Source: Chondrus crispus (lineage: Eukaryota; Rhodophyta; Florideophyceae; Gigartinales; Gigartinaceae). From it: 64,000 bases of DNA. A program made the translations under genes and the position numbers. Below are positions 43,942 through 55,020 of the stretch, in pieces. Where the stretch lies: NCBI RefSeq assembly GCF_000350225.1, contig NW_005179020.1, forward strand, positions 30,896 to 94,895, written 5' to 3'. The notes beneath the pieces were generated by a model. It worked only from the letters and a program-made list of their open reading frames with translations. It did no database searches and had not been told where the DNA came from. Position 1 is the first letter of the stretch. The number at the start of each line of letters is the position of its first letter.

Positions 43942-45668
43942 TGTACCTGGCCGAACGACATGGCCCAGGTACTTGATTTTTCCACGAAAAATTCACAATT
44001 GCGAAGCTTGAGCTTCACACCTGCCTTTTCCAATACAGAAAGTATTTCATCCACGTGCACGATGTGCTCCTCCCACGACTTGCTAAAAATTATTATGTCG
44101 TTCAGATGCACCAAACAGCACTTCCAACGGAACGGAGAGAGCAGGATATCTATTGCTCTCTGAAACGTCGCTGGCGCGTTAGTTAGCCCGAAGGGCATTC
44201 TTGAGAAGCGATACAGTCCTGAGTGACACGAAAATGCGGTCTTGTCGCGGTCGCGCTCAGGGATAGGCATCTGCCAATATCCCGAAATCGCTTCCAACGC
44301 GGAGAAAACCTTGGTGTCACCAAGCGAGTCCAGGCACTCATCCATGCGCGGTAAAGGATACGTGTCCTTTACCGTCACCGCGTTTAACCGATGATAGTCT
44401 ACGCAAAAGCGCATCGATCCGTCCGGCTTCGGAACTAATAAAACGGGCGACGCCCATTCTGACTGCGCCGGTTCGATGACTCCTGCTTCTAACATCTTCT
44501 GTACTTCTGCGTCCTCGACCTCCCGAGCCTTTGGACCGGCTCGGTAGGGAGCTTGTGCAATTGGCCTTGTATCCGGGGCCAGTTCAATCCAATGGACCGT
44601 GGTGTTGATCTCACCGAGGGTCCCATCCCACATGCGGGAATACTTTTTCAACATTCGTGGGAATCTTTCGCGCAGCCGGTCCGGCACGTGGCTCAGGTCG
44701 AGTTCCTCCACGTCCGGCGGGGGAGGCTCAACCCGCCGCTCCGGCTTCGTAGTTGTCGTCGCGGAGAGCCTTTCCTCCCGTTCTCCTCGCTGGTCTTCGC
44801 GCGCTTGCTCCGACGGTTCGCATCTTGTCTCGCCCGTAGGCGTCTTGGTGGAATTAGGAAAATTTTCCTTCTTCCTTTCTTGAATTCCGAGAACTTCACC
44901 AATGGTGGTTTTGCTCTCGAGCGCGGCTCTCGGGTGCGGTAATAATTCTGCCACCACTTGGCCTTTTTGCACCGTGACAGGGTACGTCCTAAAATTTGCA
45001 ACGAGTAAACGAAATGGCCGGTCGCGTTCAACCTGAACGACACCATTCGTGCACGTCAACCGGTGCCTTTCGTACAACGACGAGTACGGCTGAACCACAA
45101 CCAATCCCGCCCTCTTCGAGGTGCATTCCACGACGCGTTGTGTCCCTGGCTCGATAGTCGTGGCTCTTGCCACTTTTACCTTAGGGGAAATTCGCTCCAC
45201 CTTTCCATCATTCTCGTCCTCTCTCGGGACGAGATTCTTCTTCCCTTTTCTCGTCGAGAACCGTTTAACTATCGGAACCTCCGAGAAATCCGCCAACTCA
45301 ACCGTTTTCTTCCTTGGATAAATTGCTTCCACAAACCGGTCACAGTAGTCCGCGCCTAGAATTAGCGGGACTGCTAGTTTCTCGCATACAATAAACTCGG
45401 CTGCGGCCACAAATTTTCCAAGCCTCACAGGCATTCTAATTGTGCCGAGAGTCCGGAGTGGCCTATTGTTCGCGTCGCCAATGTCTTGGGTCGGTCCGTA
45501 GGACACTACAGATTCCATTCCAGGCGGGAGTTCTGATTTTCGCACAAGGTTTGGTCCCGCGCCGGTGTCTAGAACAGACAACACCCGGCTCATCAATCCG
45601 ATTGTGGGTCCGATGTCCGCGAAACTTTGTAGTTTTTTCGCGCAAGAACCAAAATCTTCTCGGGACAC
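43899..45668 (-). pseudogene. Gypsy-1 protease and reverse transcriptase
   Basis: Aspartic protease at the N-terminal end (SVLDTGAGPNLVRK; second strand VPLILGADYCDRFV). A long acidic, Lys/Arg-rich linker follows, then RT: VIEPAQSEWASPVLLVPKPDG, RFCVDYHRLNAVT, RMPFGLTNAPATFQR. The catalytic motif reads H-L-N-D (44105-44116 region) where copy 2 has Y-L-D-D, so the first metal-binding Asp is Asn and RT should be dead even without the frameshift at about 43978. Confidence 0.88.
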
Positions 45669-48163
45669 TCCCTTCCCTTGACCCTGTACCAGGGTCTCCG
45701 AACTTCTTCCAGCGGATGATCTCGGGCTCGGCTCAGAATTTTCTTGACTTGAGCTGGCCCTTTTGGCTTATCCACCAATCCAACAACCTCCTCATCCGGG
45801 TCTGATTTTTTCTTAGAGACCGAGAACGGGGCTGAGCCCCGGGCACAGTACGTCGACCCTGTGCCTCTCGCGACTCATGCGAGATTCCCCTCTCTAGTTT
45901 TCCTGCCGCTGCGGGATCCTTCTCAAATCCGACGCCGCGGGCCCCGCGGCGGGCCCTCTGAAGGGTTGGTTCGACCTCGGCGTTGAAGCACTCGGCGCGC
46001 TCGCCGTCTGCGAATCGAACCAATTCTTGACCTTCAGGTAACTCGTCGATGGTATCCCTAACCTCTCCATCGGAGACAACGCCTCATAATTTTCCAAAAC
46101 TCCGTGCATTTCCCGGAGGGAAAGAATGCACGTTGGCGCAGCGTGCCCCTTTTCATAGCAATGATATCACACCAGTCCGTGCGTCTTGACGGGATATTGC
46201 GGCCTAGGCCCTCCACGGGCCGGCGGTCTTCCTTGACGTTGCGGCCTTCCCATCCAGCCTGGCCTTCGAAACGTCATACTCTTGTCTTCCATCGGAATGC
46301 GCGGCGCCGGCTTGTGGCCGCGCCCCCGAAACATCATCACGGGGTCCGTGGGCTCTGAAAACGACTCCGTCGTGTATGTGGGTGTCGGTAAAGTTGACGA
46401 CCCTCTGTCCACGTAGTCCTCGTGTTTGTAGCCTTCCGAGGGCTCAATGAACTCGCCTTCGGCTACCAACGCGCCCTCGTAGTGATTTTCGCTACTTCCA
46501 TGCGCACCGCGCTCATCTGACGCGGAAATTGACTCGGCTAAATGGACGGCGGCATGACTTTTGCGACCGGGATAAGAAGCCCTCGGCTTCTTACCTGCCC
46601 GGATCGTCGACGGCGTCTGGATCGTGACCTTCTTGGTCTTCTTGTCCTTAGCGCGGCTCGCCGAGCCATGCGCCTTCGCGTAATTAACTAGTCTCAAAAA
46701 CGAAACGTCCCGATTGTCTTGCCAGTATTGAGATACCATCGGCTTGATACTCGAATCGAGTCCTTCAATAAACATCGTCATTTGTTCTTCCATCGAATAT
46801 ACGTTTCCACATCGATTGCTCGCGTCCGTCAGACGGATATAAAATTCCATCTCGTCTTCAGACGGTCTTTGCTGAACCTCTCGCAATGCGAGTACGGCTT
46901 GACGGATCGCCTCGTCGGTTGCGAAACTCCTCAACAACCACTGTACGGCCTCCGGCCAAACGGATACTTTTCTGTGGTGGGACCCGGCCGTCTGAGACAC
47001 CGAAGTGTACTGTCTCAGGGCGATGCCACTTAGAAATTCGGGCAACAAGCGGATCGCTTGCCCCTCGTTCATTTCTTGAGTATCAAACTCTTGAACTAAT
47101 TTTGCCAAAAAATCCAACACAAGGACCCCGTCCTCACCTGTGAACGTGTTGTCCTTCTTCACCTTAGGCGGAATATCTCTCCCGATTTTTCGCACGGCGG
47201 TCCGCCGGGAACTTGACAAATATGTCTGTGGGTTCCGCAGGCGGTACGTTCGGTACGAAAGTAATTTCTGGAAAAGGTAATTGGTCGGATTCAGCTCCTC
47301 CAACTCCTCCCATCGCGGCCCGCGCCGCGTTGCGACATCTTCGGGCTCTGCGTCCTTGTCTCTCTGCGAGGCGGACGAAGTGACTCCGCCCCGTCTGGAG
47401 GTAATTTTCTTGCCCTGCGAAATTCCTTTCCTTCCTCTGAGCGATGTTCGGAATCGCTGGCATGGTTCGACGAACCGTCGTCACCATCTTCGGAAAGGCC
47501 ATTCGACTCGGCCGTTGAGTCCTGGCCCTCCGGCTCGTCACTACAGTGACTCTTGCTACGGCGTCGCAGATTCTTCTTCGAAGTCTTCGACTTGGAACTC
47601 CGCTGTACAGCGGGCTTGTCCTTCTTCGATCGACGGTCGCCTTCTCGACCCATTGGGAGCGGCTCTTGCCCGGCGACCTGTTCAAGGTCCTTGAGACGAT
47701 GAGCGGCGCGGTCGAATCGGTCGTCGATACTGCTTCTAAATTTACCTAAGGACTCCAAAGCTTGATTCGCGTCGCACCTTGCGTCCTTGACCGAAATTTT
47801 TAACGAAGCTAGGACCTCCGGCTCTGTCGTGCACTGAGGGGGAAGGGTGGGATCCCCCTCTGGCAGAGCGCGCGCGTTCGAGGGGTGCGTGTAGGGGGTT
47901 ATCGGGAGACCACCCGTAAGGGACCGGTACGGGGCCGGGCGCGAAGCGCAGTAGGGAAAGTAAGGGAAAAAGTGGGAAAACAGAGCCCAGGAGGGGCGGA
48001 GCGGTAGGGACAGCTGTCGCGCAGAGAGCCGGGCGTGGCGGGACGACGCGCGCGGTAGAGACAGGAGGGAATCGGGACGTAGATGGCTCGCAGGGTACCG
48101 TCGTGGGACGGGGACCGACGCAAGGCTACGACTCCGTTCCAGAAACCCGAGTTGTAGACCCAA
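45669..48163 (-). pseudogene. Gypsy-1 gag, frameshifted
   Basis: Capsid-like region in the frame of 47303-46167: GEDGVLVLDFLAKLVQEFD, then AVQWLLRSFATDEAIRQAVLAL, then SEDEMEFYIRLTDASNRCG, typical of gypsy gag helices. The upstream N-terminal part (48163-47291, another phase) includes SLKISVKDARCDANQALESL and a basic/serine-rich stretch. A bridge in a third phase (near 47290-47190) has LPFPEITFVPNVPPAEP. The downstream end keeps a zinc-knuckle remnant, HCYEKGHAAPTC, near 46165-46125, with the first Cys displaced by a frameshift. At least three shifts are present. Confidence 0.7.
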
Positions 48164-48490
48164 AGCTTCGTGAGGATTTACTTAGGGTCAGACGTCGGCT
48201 ATAATTAATTAAACTAAAAATACTAAATTGAACGACGGCGGCGATGGCCGGAGAAACTCCTCTTGGGGAGGTATGACAACCACTACACGGGGGGGAATGA
48301 CACCATTAACGTGAGGGATAACACGGGTACACGTGCGTAGTACTGTCAGTACTTCGACAGGGCTCCATGGAGCTTACACCCGGACACGAGCGGGGGGTTT
48401 GGATACACGGTTACACGTGGTATATATCTCACTTATGATAGTGAGGCATTCCGTGTGTGCTACAGTACAGCACCGCGATTACGCGGGCGG
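48164..48490. other. Gypsy-1 leader between small frame and gag
   Basis: No gene seen. It contains ACACGTG and TACAGTAC words and a C/G homopolymer run (48295 region). Part of the long 5' untranslated leader. Confidence 0.4.
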
Positions 48491-48862
48491 TCAGTGCTCT
48501 ACAGGCTCCAGACCGTCGGTCGCCTCACCTCGCTCTTTCTCGACGAGATCCACTCGAGCCGATAGCTCTCCTAAAACGGTGTGGAACTCAAATGCTTGCA
48601 ACTCCAGTTGCTTCCGGACGAGGGCTAATTCAGCCTCGAGATTTTTCGTCATCTCTTGACGAATTTCTTCTCCCATCTTCTCGAACCTGTAGGATAAGTT
48701 ATCCTTGTCGGTTTCGATCCCCGTCGGGGATTATTGACCTTCGGGATCCGTGGCCGTATTGGCATGGCTTCGGGTGCGAGGACCTCGCGGGATCCTCGAC
48801 GCCCTTGCGGATCCGCTCCTACTCGCCCCGGGACCGACGTCCCCGGGGGCGCTTGGCGACAT
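48491..48862 (-). pseudogene. Small coiled-coil frame in the Gypsy-1 leader
   Basis: Starts at an ATG near 48862 (MSPSAPGDVGPGASRSG), with one TAA near 48732-48734, and continues in phase to a natural stop at 48491. The second half is strongly helical and charged (MGEEIRQEMTKNLEAELALV, then VLGELSARVDLVEKERGE), fitting a coiled coil. It precedes gag by about 330 bp. It could be an upstream protein or the displaced N-terminus of Gag. Confidence 0.45.
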
Positions 48863-49010
48863 CGCTCGTACAAGCGAACCTACACAAAAAAAGTACAAAC
48901 AAAAAAATAAAAAAAGAGACTCCGTTACCCGGACCACCTTCGTAGTACAACTCCAGATCAGGACTTTCGTAGGCAAAATTCTTGATCGAGTCTCCTGCAC
49001 AGTAGACGAA

Positions 49011-49028
49011 TTCTAGGTCGGGAGACCA
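49011..49028 (-). promoter_or_regulatory. Gypsy-1 primer-binding site
   Basis: On the minus strand, TGGTCTCCCGACCTAGAA begins four bases after the 5' LTR. TGG complements the tRNA 3' CCA, and the following bases would pair with a tRNA 3' end of GGTCGGGAGACCA type. The position and TGG start support a tRNA-primed element; I cannot name the tRNA. Confidence 0.6.
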
Positions 49029-49032
49029 CTTT

Positions 49033-50079
49033 TGTAGTGCAATGTGCCTGGCAGACCGCGAACACAGTCCGACGGTCAAACAAAAAGACGAAAAACAACA
49101 GCAACAACAACAACTGCCGATGGCACGCGCTACGGAGCGTTCGAGACTGCCTTTCCCCTTGTGTGGGCTTGCGGCCCACGGTAGCTCAACTCCGACGGGG
49201 GGGGGGTAAGGAAAGATGCCCGGCCCGGGAGGAAAATGGTGGTAGAGACTTGTGAAGGCTTGAGCGCTCGGCGAGTGCGGGTTGGGCTTGTCTACGAGAA
49301 TGTAACCGCGGTTCGCTGGGTTGTAAGGCCAATGCTCGACGAGCGTCTTCAGCACCTTGGGTATAATTCAAGGTCTTCCACGGGGGCTTGTTCAGCACTA
49401 CCCGACGGGATCGTAATTGTGTAGCAGCGCTACGACCGACGTGTTGCCAGATGGCTAGAAACACCCTCACCAGCGCGATCGCAATCGCGGTAGGTGGTAC
49501 CAACTCTCTCTTATACAGTAAGACCTTCGACGGAGGCGTCGTGGCAACAGCCTTTCGACGGAACTTGAAACAGTAGCAGCGCTACACGACGTGTTGCCCG
49601 ATGGCTAAAACACCTACACCGGATCGGTCGCAACCGACTCCAATGGAACCAACACAATAAAGGGAAAGATAGAAATAGAAGTAGAAAAGAATAGGGAAAT
49701 TAAGGAAAAAGAAAAGGGAACTCCCGAGCGCAAAGGATGCCGTAGGCTTAGGTAAAAGGGAGCGTCTTGGTAGAGACGGACTTCGACCAAGGCGACATTC
49801 AACTCTGGCAACTCGGGTTACCTTTACTGACTTGGTCGTCAGAGGGCTAAGGTATATATCGCCCCGCCGGAGCCAGTACAGTAGCTCGTGGCGCTAGATC
49901 CTAGATCTAATCTAGTGTCAGCTAAATAAATGCCAACTAATTAACTAAATAAAATAAAATAATTAAAAATTAAAACTGTGCAATTATTCACACGTGTGTC
50001 CCCCAAACCCGGACTACTTTTCATATCCAAATATTTTCCTTTCTTTTCACCCCCCTTTCCAGGTGCCTATTTCACTACA
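49033..50079 (-). repeat. Gypsy-1 5' LTR (1,047 bp)
   Basis: TGTAGTGCAATG to TTTCACTACA. Its end has diverged slightly (CCTATTTCACTACA against CGTATTGCACTACA). Flanked on the right by GCTAG, the second copy of the target duplication, inside the Copia-B LTR. Confidence 0.92.
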
Positions 50080-50277
50080 GCTAGCTTTGTAGGGATCCGG
50101 CGTAGGCGCCAATGCATGCGCGCGCGTGGGCTCTAAAATCTCGGGACCTTGATTTCGAGAGCGTTTTCAACGATTCCAATTTTGGGTCCGATTTTTGAAC
50201 CCATAAATTTGCCCATCGGGGCAGTACAGTACCAACCCTGTGGCGGATCAAGGTTGATACTGGTGCCACCTTCAACA

Positions 50278-51600
50278 CTCCCTCTCAACCTTGCATCCCA
50301 ACATTTTCGGAGGTCTAACTATGACCCATACCTAACCTGCCAGCCATTTCCCTGTGAGTGGCGACGCACAGTATCTTAGTGAAGATGTCGGAAGCATTGT
50401 GAGATATCGGGATGTAATTGAAGACGACGGTCCCATCCTTGACCTTTTCTTTGGAAAAGAAGTACTTGACGGCGATTTGTTTAGACGTGTCATTGACAAC
50501 ATCAATGTAGGCCAGGTTCATAGCGCCCTCTTTGTCGCCAAATAAAACTGTCGCTGGGAGACCGATGTTGGTCGAGAAGCATTCTCTGACCAATATACGG
50601 AGCCACACAGCCTCACGCGCAGCGTACGACATCGCGTCGAACTCTGCTTCGAGGGTTGACTGCGCCGTGCTTTCCTGTTTCTTGGTTCTTTAGGTTATAG
50701 ATCCGCGGCCATCATGAACACAACTCTACTGAAAATGCGTCGTGTCTCTTTATCTGCCGCGAAATCGGAGTCAGTATAGCCATGGATTCTCGCGTGGTTC
50801 TCTAATCTGAACTTGATGCCGAGGGACTTCGTCTGCGAGAAGTAGCACAATACGCGCTTTGCCGCTTCCCAGCGTGAGCGGAAAGGATTCTCTCAAAACA
50901 TTGACAACAGAGTAGTGGAGAACTCGATATCCAGGCGCGTAGTGTGAGCCAAATACAGAAGCGAACCCACTAGTTGGCGATACGGCTTGTGTCGCATCTC
51001 TTCTACCCTCGAACCCTAGATGTGCTGTATTTTAGTCCGCACAGTTCCCGGAGCCAGAGGATTAGAGACGCCCGTACAGGCATTCATGTTGAAAGTTTCC
51101 AGCATATGCTCATGGCAGCACTGTGGGTATGGATCTCTCCCTTTTCACGGCATCGGTCTATGACGACCCCGAGAAAATTCGTGACCTTCTTTTCAATGCG
51201 AATGGCGAAGCCTGTGCCGATGATGTCTGCTACTTCCTTCAAATTTTCAAGGGTACTTCCACCAAGAAGCATTTAATCCACATAGACCGGGATGAACACT
51301 CGAGTGCCCTTGAATGACAGTAGGTACAGACTCTTGTATGCTGCCGATTGGACAAATCCGAACGACATCAACAGAGCATCACACAGCATGTGCCTCGCTC
51401 TTGAAGCTTCCTTCAGACCGTAGATTGCTCGGTAGAGACGGTAGACGAAGTATGGATGACGTGAGATACAGCAGCCGGGAGGCTGCTCCATGTACAGCTC
51501 TTCCTTACGTTCTCCGTTCAAGAAGGCTGCCTTCACATCCAACTGCAGTAGCTCGAGCTGTTCTTGGGTTTCCATCGCGAGAATGAAACGCACTTTATTG
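50278..51600 (-). pseudogene. Copia-B reverse transcriptase and RNase H
   Basis: 51593-51273 holds the RT palm: LLQLDVKAAFLNGERKEELYMEQPPG and YRAIYGLKEASRA, ending at YVD-stop. The second Asp codon of YVDD is TAA at 51270-51272. RT continues from 51272 (STLENLKEVADIIGTGFAIR, NFLGVVIDRCR) and decays between 51080 and 50640. RNase H is at 50632-50315: MSYAAREAVWLRILV, then KEGAMNLA, then SHNASDIFTKIL, the copia 'ADIxTK' ending. The catalytic loss and several stops make it inactive. Confidence 0.85.
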
Positions 51601-53072
51601 TACTTGGCAACTCAAGAGAACACTTCATCGTAGTCGATGCCATAGCGCTGTGTGAATCCCTTCGCCACTAGTCGAGCGCGCTTTCGAGTAACGCGTTGAT
51701 GGGAATCTGTCTTATTCAAATAGATCCACTTGGCCTTGATAGGTTTTTTCCCGGAGGCAGTGTACAAGCTTCCAGGTGTTTTTGTTGAGTTGAGAGATTC
51801 TTCGTCCATTGCCGCTTTCCACTTCTCTCTTTCAGAGCACTCTACAGCCTGCTTGTAAGTAAGCAGTACACGAGAGTCTTCGTTACCCATCTGATGTACG
51901 AAAGCCAGAACCATGGCAGAGTCCTCTGGTGTGTACTTTAGTGGTGGTCGTACTGTACGCGAGGAGCGCTGCAGGTTCGGGACGTGCGTCAAGTCCATGG
52001 CTGGCACAGTCGGTACTGTATTGTTCGTCGATGGTGCGAGTTCCGTACTCGATACGGCTGGGATGGGCTGAAGTGTGCCTTTGTCGCAAGATTCCTCGAT
52101 GTCCCATCGTTGGTCCGCTGGTCCAATATCCGCTGTTGTGGGTACAGTAGCATTGGTGTCGTCGAAATCCACATCTCTCGAGATGATTAATGCATGCAGT
52201 TTCGGCACAAAGACACGGTAGACAGTCCCGGATCCAACTCCAACACAGAACCCTTTGTCTGCGCGCCGTTCCAACTTCCCTTGCCGCCTCGCGTTCGGGA
52301 TATGAGCATAGGCCTTGCCTCCAAACTTGCAAATGTTAGTGCCATCAGGCTTGTCTCCGGTGACGCATTCGAACGGTTTCATGTCCTTGTAATTACCAGC
52401 TGAGGGATACATACGGTTGCGAGGGTGTTTCGAGAAGTTTACAGCTACTGCCCACAGCCGGGTTTTGTTGGGCAGGGCATCTGCAGCCACTATCATCGTA
52501 CGAGACTGATCCAGCAGAGTCCTGTTTAGTCGCTCGGCTTTGCCGTTAGACTCTGGTGAATACAGTCCACTGAACTCCTGAACAATGCCACGATCACGGA
52601 ACCATTGCTTCAGGTCTTTGGAAAGGAACTCCGTTCCATTGTGAGACCGTATCCGCTTTACAAATGACGTTCCGCATTTACCATTCTGTATCCTCTCCAG
52701 TTCAAGTATCATTGTCTTTACAGCAGCTCTTGTTTCGGATTTTGACTTCAAGAAGCGCACCATTGAGAACACAGAGGTGTCGTCGTACAGTGTTATGAAG
52801 TATCGGCATTTCTGAAGGGTCCTATAAGATCCGTGTGTACCAGATCAAGAGGCCCATCTAGTCATTCTACACTCTGAACGCAAGGGTCGAGGGGACCTTG
52901 TAGACTTGGAGAGTTTGCAGGGTTCACAATTAGGCAGATCCGTTATGTATTTTAGGTGGATCCCACGTAGAAGAGGAAGAGACTTTTCATTGTCGACTCG
53001 CTAGCATGGCCCAGTGGTGCCACTCCATTTGAAAGACCGCAAACGTAGAGTCAAGGGCCTTCAGATTCAGCT
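51601..53072 (-). pseudogene. Copia-B integrase and RT N-terminal region
   Basis: The main frame 52772-51612 has the integrase core: RSHNGTEFLSKDLKQWFRD (second Asp as D/H-N-G-T-E-F, here with Asp replaced by His), then GLYSPESNGKAERLNRTLLD (catalytic Glu), then KPFECVTGDKPD. A variable Pro/Ser linker follows, then the RT start KWKAAMDEESLNS, KPIKAKWIYLNK, ARLVAKGFTQRYGIDYDEVFS and a TGA. The phase resumes in RT at 51593. The upstream stretch 52773-53072 carries the decayed first part of integrase. Confidence 0.85.
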
Positions 53073-53795
53073 TTAGCACCGCTTCGAATAGTCCAGCAGT
53101 ACTTTGTTCGATCCGTGAAGGTACTCCACTTTCCCGTCTCTTGTGGTCACATGACACATACCACCTCCATTGTGGACAGAGTCAAACGTAGTCTTCAGCT
53201 TTGCTTTCCTCATCCGGCTAACGGATATCAAGTCCCAGACCAGCATTGGGACACACAAAACGCCAGTGAGGCGTACTGTACTCGTCGTGCGACGCATTGT
53301 AGTCGTATAGATAATTGAACCAGTACCAACGACGTCTGCCGATTTTCCAGTATTGACAGATACACGATGTCCTTTGGTGGGCATCTCGAGTATCTCGAAT
53401 AGTGAAATGTCATTGCACATGTGTGCGGAGGCCCCCGAGTCAATGTACCATTTGTCACGCAGCGTGCCGGCGAGATTCGTTTTGGTATGGTCATTTGTAG
53501 ATGATACTGAAATGTCGACGTATGCGCTGCTACCATCACTTGACGGTTTGTGATGGTGGTTCCTCCTGCGGTTGTTCATTGGAGCCCGCGGTTGGCCACA
53601 GTTGCACAGTCTGCCAATGCGCCTCTTGGCAAGCTGAGGCATGTAACTCGGGGTGTAAGGATTAAAGAAGCAGTCGTGCTTCAGATGCCCGACCTTCCTG
53701 CAGAAGTCACAAATCCTCTCCCTGATATTCAGTGTTGTTCCTATGCTTCCAGCGCCAGAGGGAGATTGCAATTCAAGTTCAACTTCGCAGGCCAC
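53073..53795 (-). pseudogene. Copia-B gag C-terminus, CCHC knuckle and protease
   Basis: CDFCRKVGHLKHDC (C-x2-C-x4-H-x4-C) near 53715-53670. After an Asn/His-rich basic linker comes the protease active site KWYIDSGASAHM (D-S-G-A, near 53450), then TGVLCVPMLVWDLISVSRM, the typical copia 'L-x-V-P-x-L-x-x-x-L-I-S-V' end. The GAG-pre-integrase start follows. It is out of phase with 54055-53741, so one frameshift lies near 53760. Confidence 0.88.
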
Positions 53796-54349
53796 GAGAT
53801 AGCCAAAGCGTCGTGATACCCTTTTCCAGTGGCCTTACCTACTCCGGCAGGGATAGCGAAGGCCGCAGTCAGACCTCGAAACAGCGCTCGCTTCTTCTCA
53901 GTTTCAGTAAGGCAGTCTCCAATAGCAGCGAGTTTGTTCTCGATTTCATTCAGTCGGTTCGAGAACTGAAGGACCTTCTCACCTTCTTCCATGTGTGCGT
54001 TCTGCACCTGATTTAGATACGCCTCAACGCGAGCCTCGGGCACTGTAGAGAACATGGTCTGAAGCGTTTCCCATACTTTACTAGGGTCGCAGAGGGTGAT
54101 TCCTGAAGCGCGGATCGAGTCATCAATAGTTAAAACGATGGTGGTAAGCGTCAGGTATTTGCTTCTCTCATACTTCGCTAGATCCGCAGCGTCAGATGGT
54201 GGACGCTCAGTTCTTGATACGATGGTCCAGAGTCCTCTATCACGTATTATGAACTCTATCTTGTGCGCCTAGAGATAGAAGTTCTCAGACATCAGTGAGG
54301 CGATTCGGTATCTCGATGTATCGACGACATCATCTCTTGCAGAGTCCAT
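53741..54349 (-). pseudogene. Copia-B gag N-terminal part
   Basis: ATG at 54349-54347 (MDSARDDVVDTSRYRIASLM), with a TAG about 25 codons on in the same phase, then the UBN2-type copia gag core: LTTIVLTIDDSI, WETLQTMFSTV, EEGEKVLQFSNRLNEIENKL, ETEKKRALFRGL. The start lies about 240 bp after the 5' LTR, as expected. Confidence 0.8.
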
Positions 54350-54590
54350 CACTCTTGCTTCTTGCTGCTTCTTGCTCTGCGGTCTCTACTGATCGAGGCG
54401 CCTTCTTTTCTCGACGAGGATCGGAGCGATGCTCTACAATCACACGGATGGTTGCTGCACAACTTGCAGAGGCTGCAGAGATGACGCCCGAAAGCAATTC
54501 GCGTCGAATTGACTACAGCAGATACTATAGCGGTGACGGATCGTCCAAGTCGTTAACTAGTTTCCAATCAGCGTCCTGGGTGCCATAACC

Positions 54591-55015
54591 TGATAAACTT
54601 CCAGTGTGGTAGTGGTCGTTGCAATCTACCTTTCTTGATCTGTGGCACAGACGCTGCAGTTGCCCGGGTCTGTGCACTGAAGTACACGGCTCTATCGTAG
54701 GTATACACTAGGTGCTCTGTAACAACAGTATCCTTAATTAGTCTAATCTTTGCCGTATTGCACTAATGGAATCTGTATGACCATGAGGGGACTAACTCGC
54801 TATCGGGTATAGGAGATGCTAGCTTTGTAGGGATCCGGCGTAGGCGCAAATGCATGCGCGCGCGTGGGCGCTCAAATCTCGGGACCTTGATTTCCAGAGA
54901 GTTTTCAACGATTCCAATTTTGGGTCCGATTTTTGAACCCACAAATTTGCCCATCGGGGCAGTACAGTACCAACCCTGTGGCGGATCAAGGTTGATACTG
55001 GTGCCACTTTCAAAA
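54591..55015 (-). repeat. Copia-B 5' LTR (425 bp), keeps the Gypsy-1 empty site
   Basis: Uninterrupted partner of 34840-35071/50085-50277. GGAGATGCTAGCTTTG at 54814-54829 is the unoccupied form of the Gypsy-1 target. The outer end TTTTGAAAG has drifted from TGTTGAAGG in the partner. Confidence 0.92.
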
Positions 55016-55020
55016 AGATG

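Larger units (their letters stand above)
35072..50079 (-). mobile_element. Gypsy-1, 15.0-kb chromodomain Ty3/gypsy element with antisense genes
   Basis: Complete from LTR to LTR: 35072-36108 (3') and 49033-50079 (5'), with 5-bp duplication GCTAG at 35067-35071 and 50080-50084. On the minus strand: 5' LTR, primer site, long leader with a small frame, gag, protease, RT, RNase H, integrase, chromodomain, then more than 5 kb read mainly on the plus strand (antisense block), a purine tract (AGAAGGGGGA, 36111-36120) and the 3' LTR. Its length is two to three times that of a usual chromovirus. Nonsense codons and frameshifts in gag and pol make it non-autonomous. Confidence 0.92.
34840..50277 (-). 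repeat. Copia-B 3' LTR, split by Gypsy-1
   Basis: 34840-35071 and 50085-50277 together make 425 bp, equal in length and similar in sequence to 54591-55015. The minus-strand start is TGTTGAAGGTGGCACC at 50277. The break is at GCTAG, duplicated on either side of Gypsy-1. Confidence 0.92.
34840..55015 (-). mobile_element. Copia-B, Ty1/copia retrotransposon with Gypsy-1 nested in its 3' LTR
   Basis: Minus-strand element with 425-bp LTRs and a perfect 5-bp duplication AGATG (34835-34839, 55016-55020). Without Gypsy-1 it is about 5.16 kb. Order on the minus strand: 5' LTR (54591-55015), possible primer site TGGCACCCAGGACGC (about 54570-54586), gag from 54349, CCHC knuckle, protease, integrase, RT, RNase H, purine tract GAGAGGGAG (50278-50290), 3' LTR. 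It was inserted into a DDE_1 transposase gene. Coding is broken by stops and frameshifts. Confidence 0.92.
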
